64,000 nt of DNA, from the NCBI GenBank assembly GCA_032718475.1, contig JAUCBJ010005016.1:1-64000 (forward strand), written 5' to 3'. The stretch is from Nemertoderma westbladi (lineage: Eukaryota > Xenacoelomorpha > Nemertodermatida > Nemertodermatidae). Position numbers and translations under genes: made by a program. The notes beneath the pieces are model-generated. The model had not been told where the DNA came from. It saw only the letters and a program-made list of their open reading frames with translations, and did not search any database. Shown here piece after piece: positions 63,891 to 64,000 of this stretch (positions within the stretch are counted from its first letter, which is position 1; the number at the start of each line of letters is the position of its first letter).

Positions 63891-64000
63891 AAACAATGTC
63901 TGTTAATTGCTGGTATACGATTACACAATCTTTTCAAATAAGGTAATAACTACAACGAAAGATTGCCATGATAAATATACTAATACTACAGTTGTACATA
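63891..64000. other. Window end, no gene seen
   Basis: AT-rich sequence following the RING gene; any next gene lies beyond the window. Confidence 0.4.

Noticed and set aside
1-64000. One large virus genome spanning the whole window
   Set aside because: The two virus-like clusters face outward and are separated by a spliced TBP gene, host-type repeats and many retrotransposons.

Overview
Organism. The window is nuclear DNA of an animal, most likely a marine invertebrate. It carries an intron-containing gene for TATA-box-binding protein (TBP), several non-LTR and LTR retrotransposons, several DNA transposons, and very long minisatellites. It is AT-rich and has frequent GGCCTA and ACCGGTA strings. 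I cannot name the species; an echinoderm-like genome is only a guess.

Layout. (1) 1-4.8 kb: the end of an endogenous virus-like or Polinton-like element on the minus strand. It holds a truncated protein-primed family B DNA polymerase, a 355-aa companion protein and a large imperfect hairpin. (2) 5.5-17.2 kb: the 3' end of a LINE, a 28-bp minisatellite, an RTE-like LINE, a THAP/P-element-like transposon relic and a LINE with an 888-codon open frame. (3) 18.1-41.1 kb: the proposed TBP gene. A candidate first coding exon (18090-18273) is phase-compatible with two certain TBP exons (39829-40096 and 40560-40935). The implied 21.6-kb intron is packed with MITEs, a 4-kb transposon with minisatellite arms, BEL/Pao and Gypsy remains, nested LINE copies and an unrecognised two-ORF gene (26475-27495). 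(4) 41.2-46.3 kb and 48.2-49.8 kb: two long minisatellites open in several frames, separated by a LINE fragment and a G-tract/C-tract bounded element. (5) 50054-60540: a 10.5-kb DNA transposon with a 4-bp duplication (ATAC), about 1-kb inverted repeats and a frameshifted transposase containing an XPG/FEN1-like nuclease and a CXC domain. This is best matched to the Academ superfamily. It is itself invaded by two LINEs and a G/C-bounded element. (6) 60.6-61.4 kb: a 19-bp minisatellite. (7) 62.4-64 kb: a tRNA-like SINE remnant, then the start of a second virus-like gene cluster on the plus strand (a small PC4-like candidate and a RING-finger protein), running towards the right edge.

How it fits together. 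TBP is the only gene I can call a host housekeeping gene. Nearly everything else is mobile or virus-derived. The two outer virus-like clusters read outward from the window and share AT-rich promoters with trinucleotide runs before the start codon, so they may be two copies or two members of one element family. The order of insertions is readable in places: an RTE-like LINE in a Gypsy integrase with a 32-bp target duplication, and LINEs inside the Academ-like transposon.
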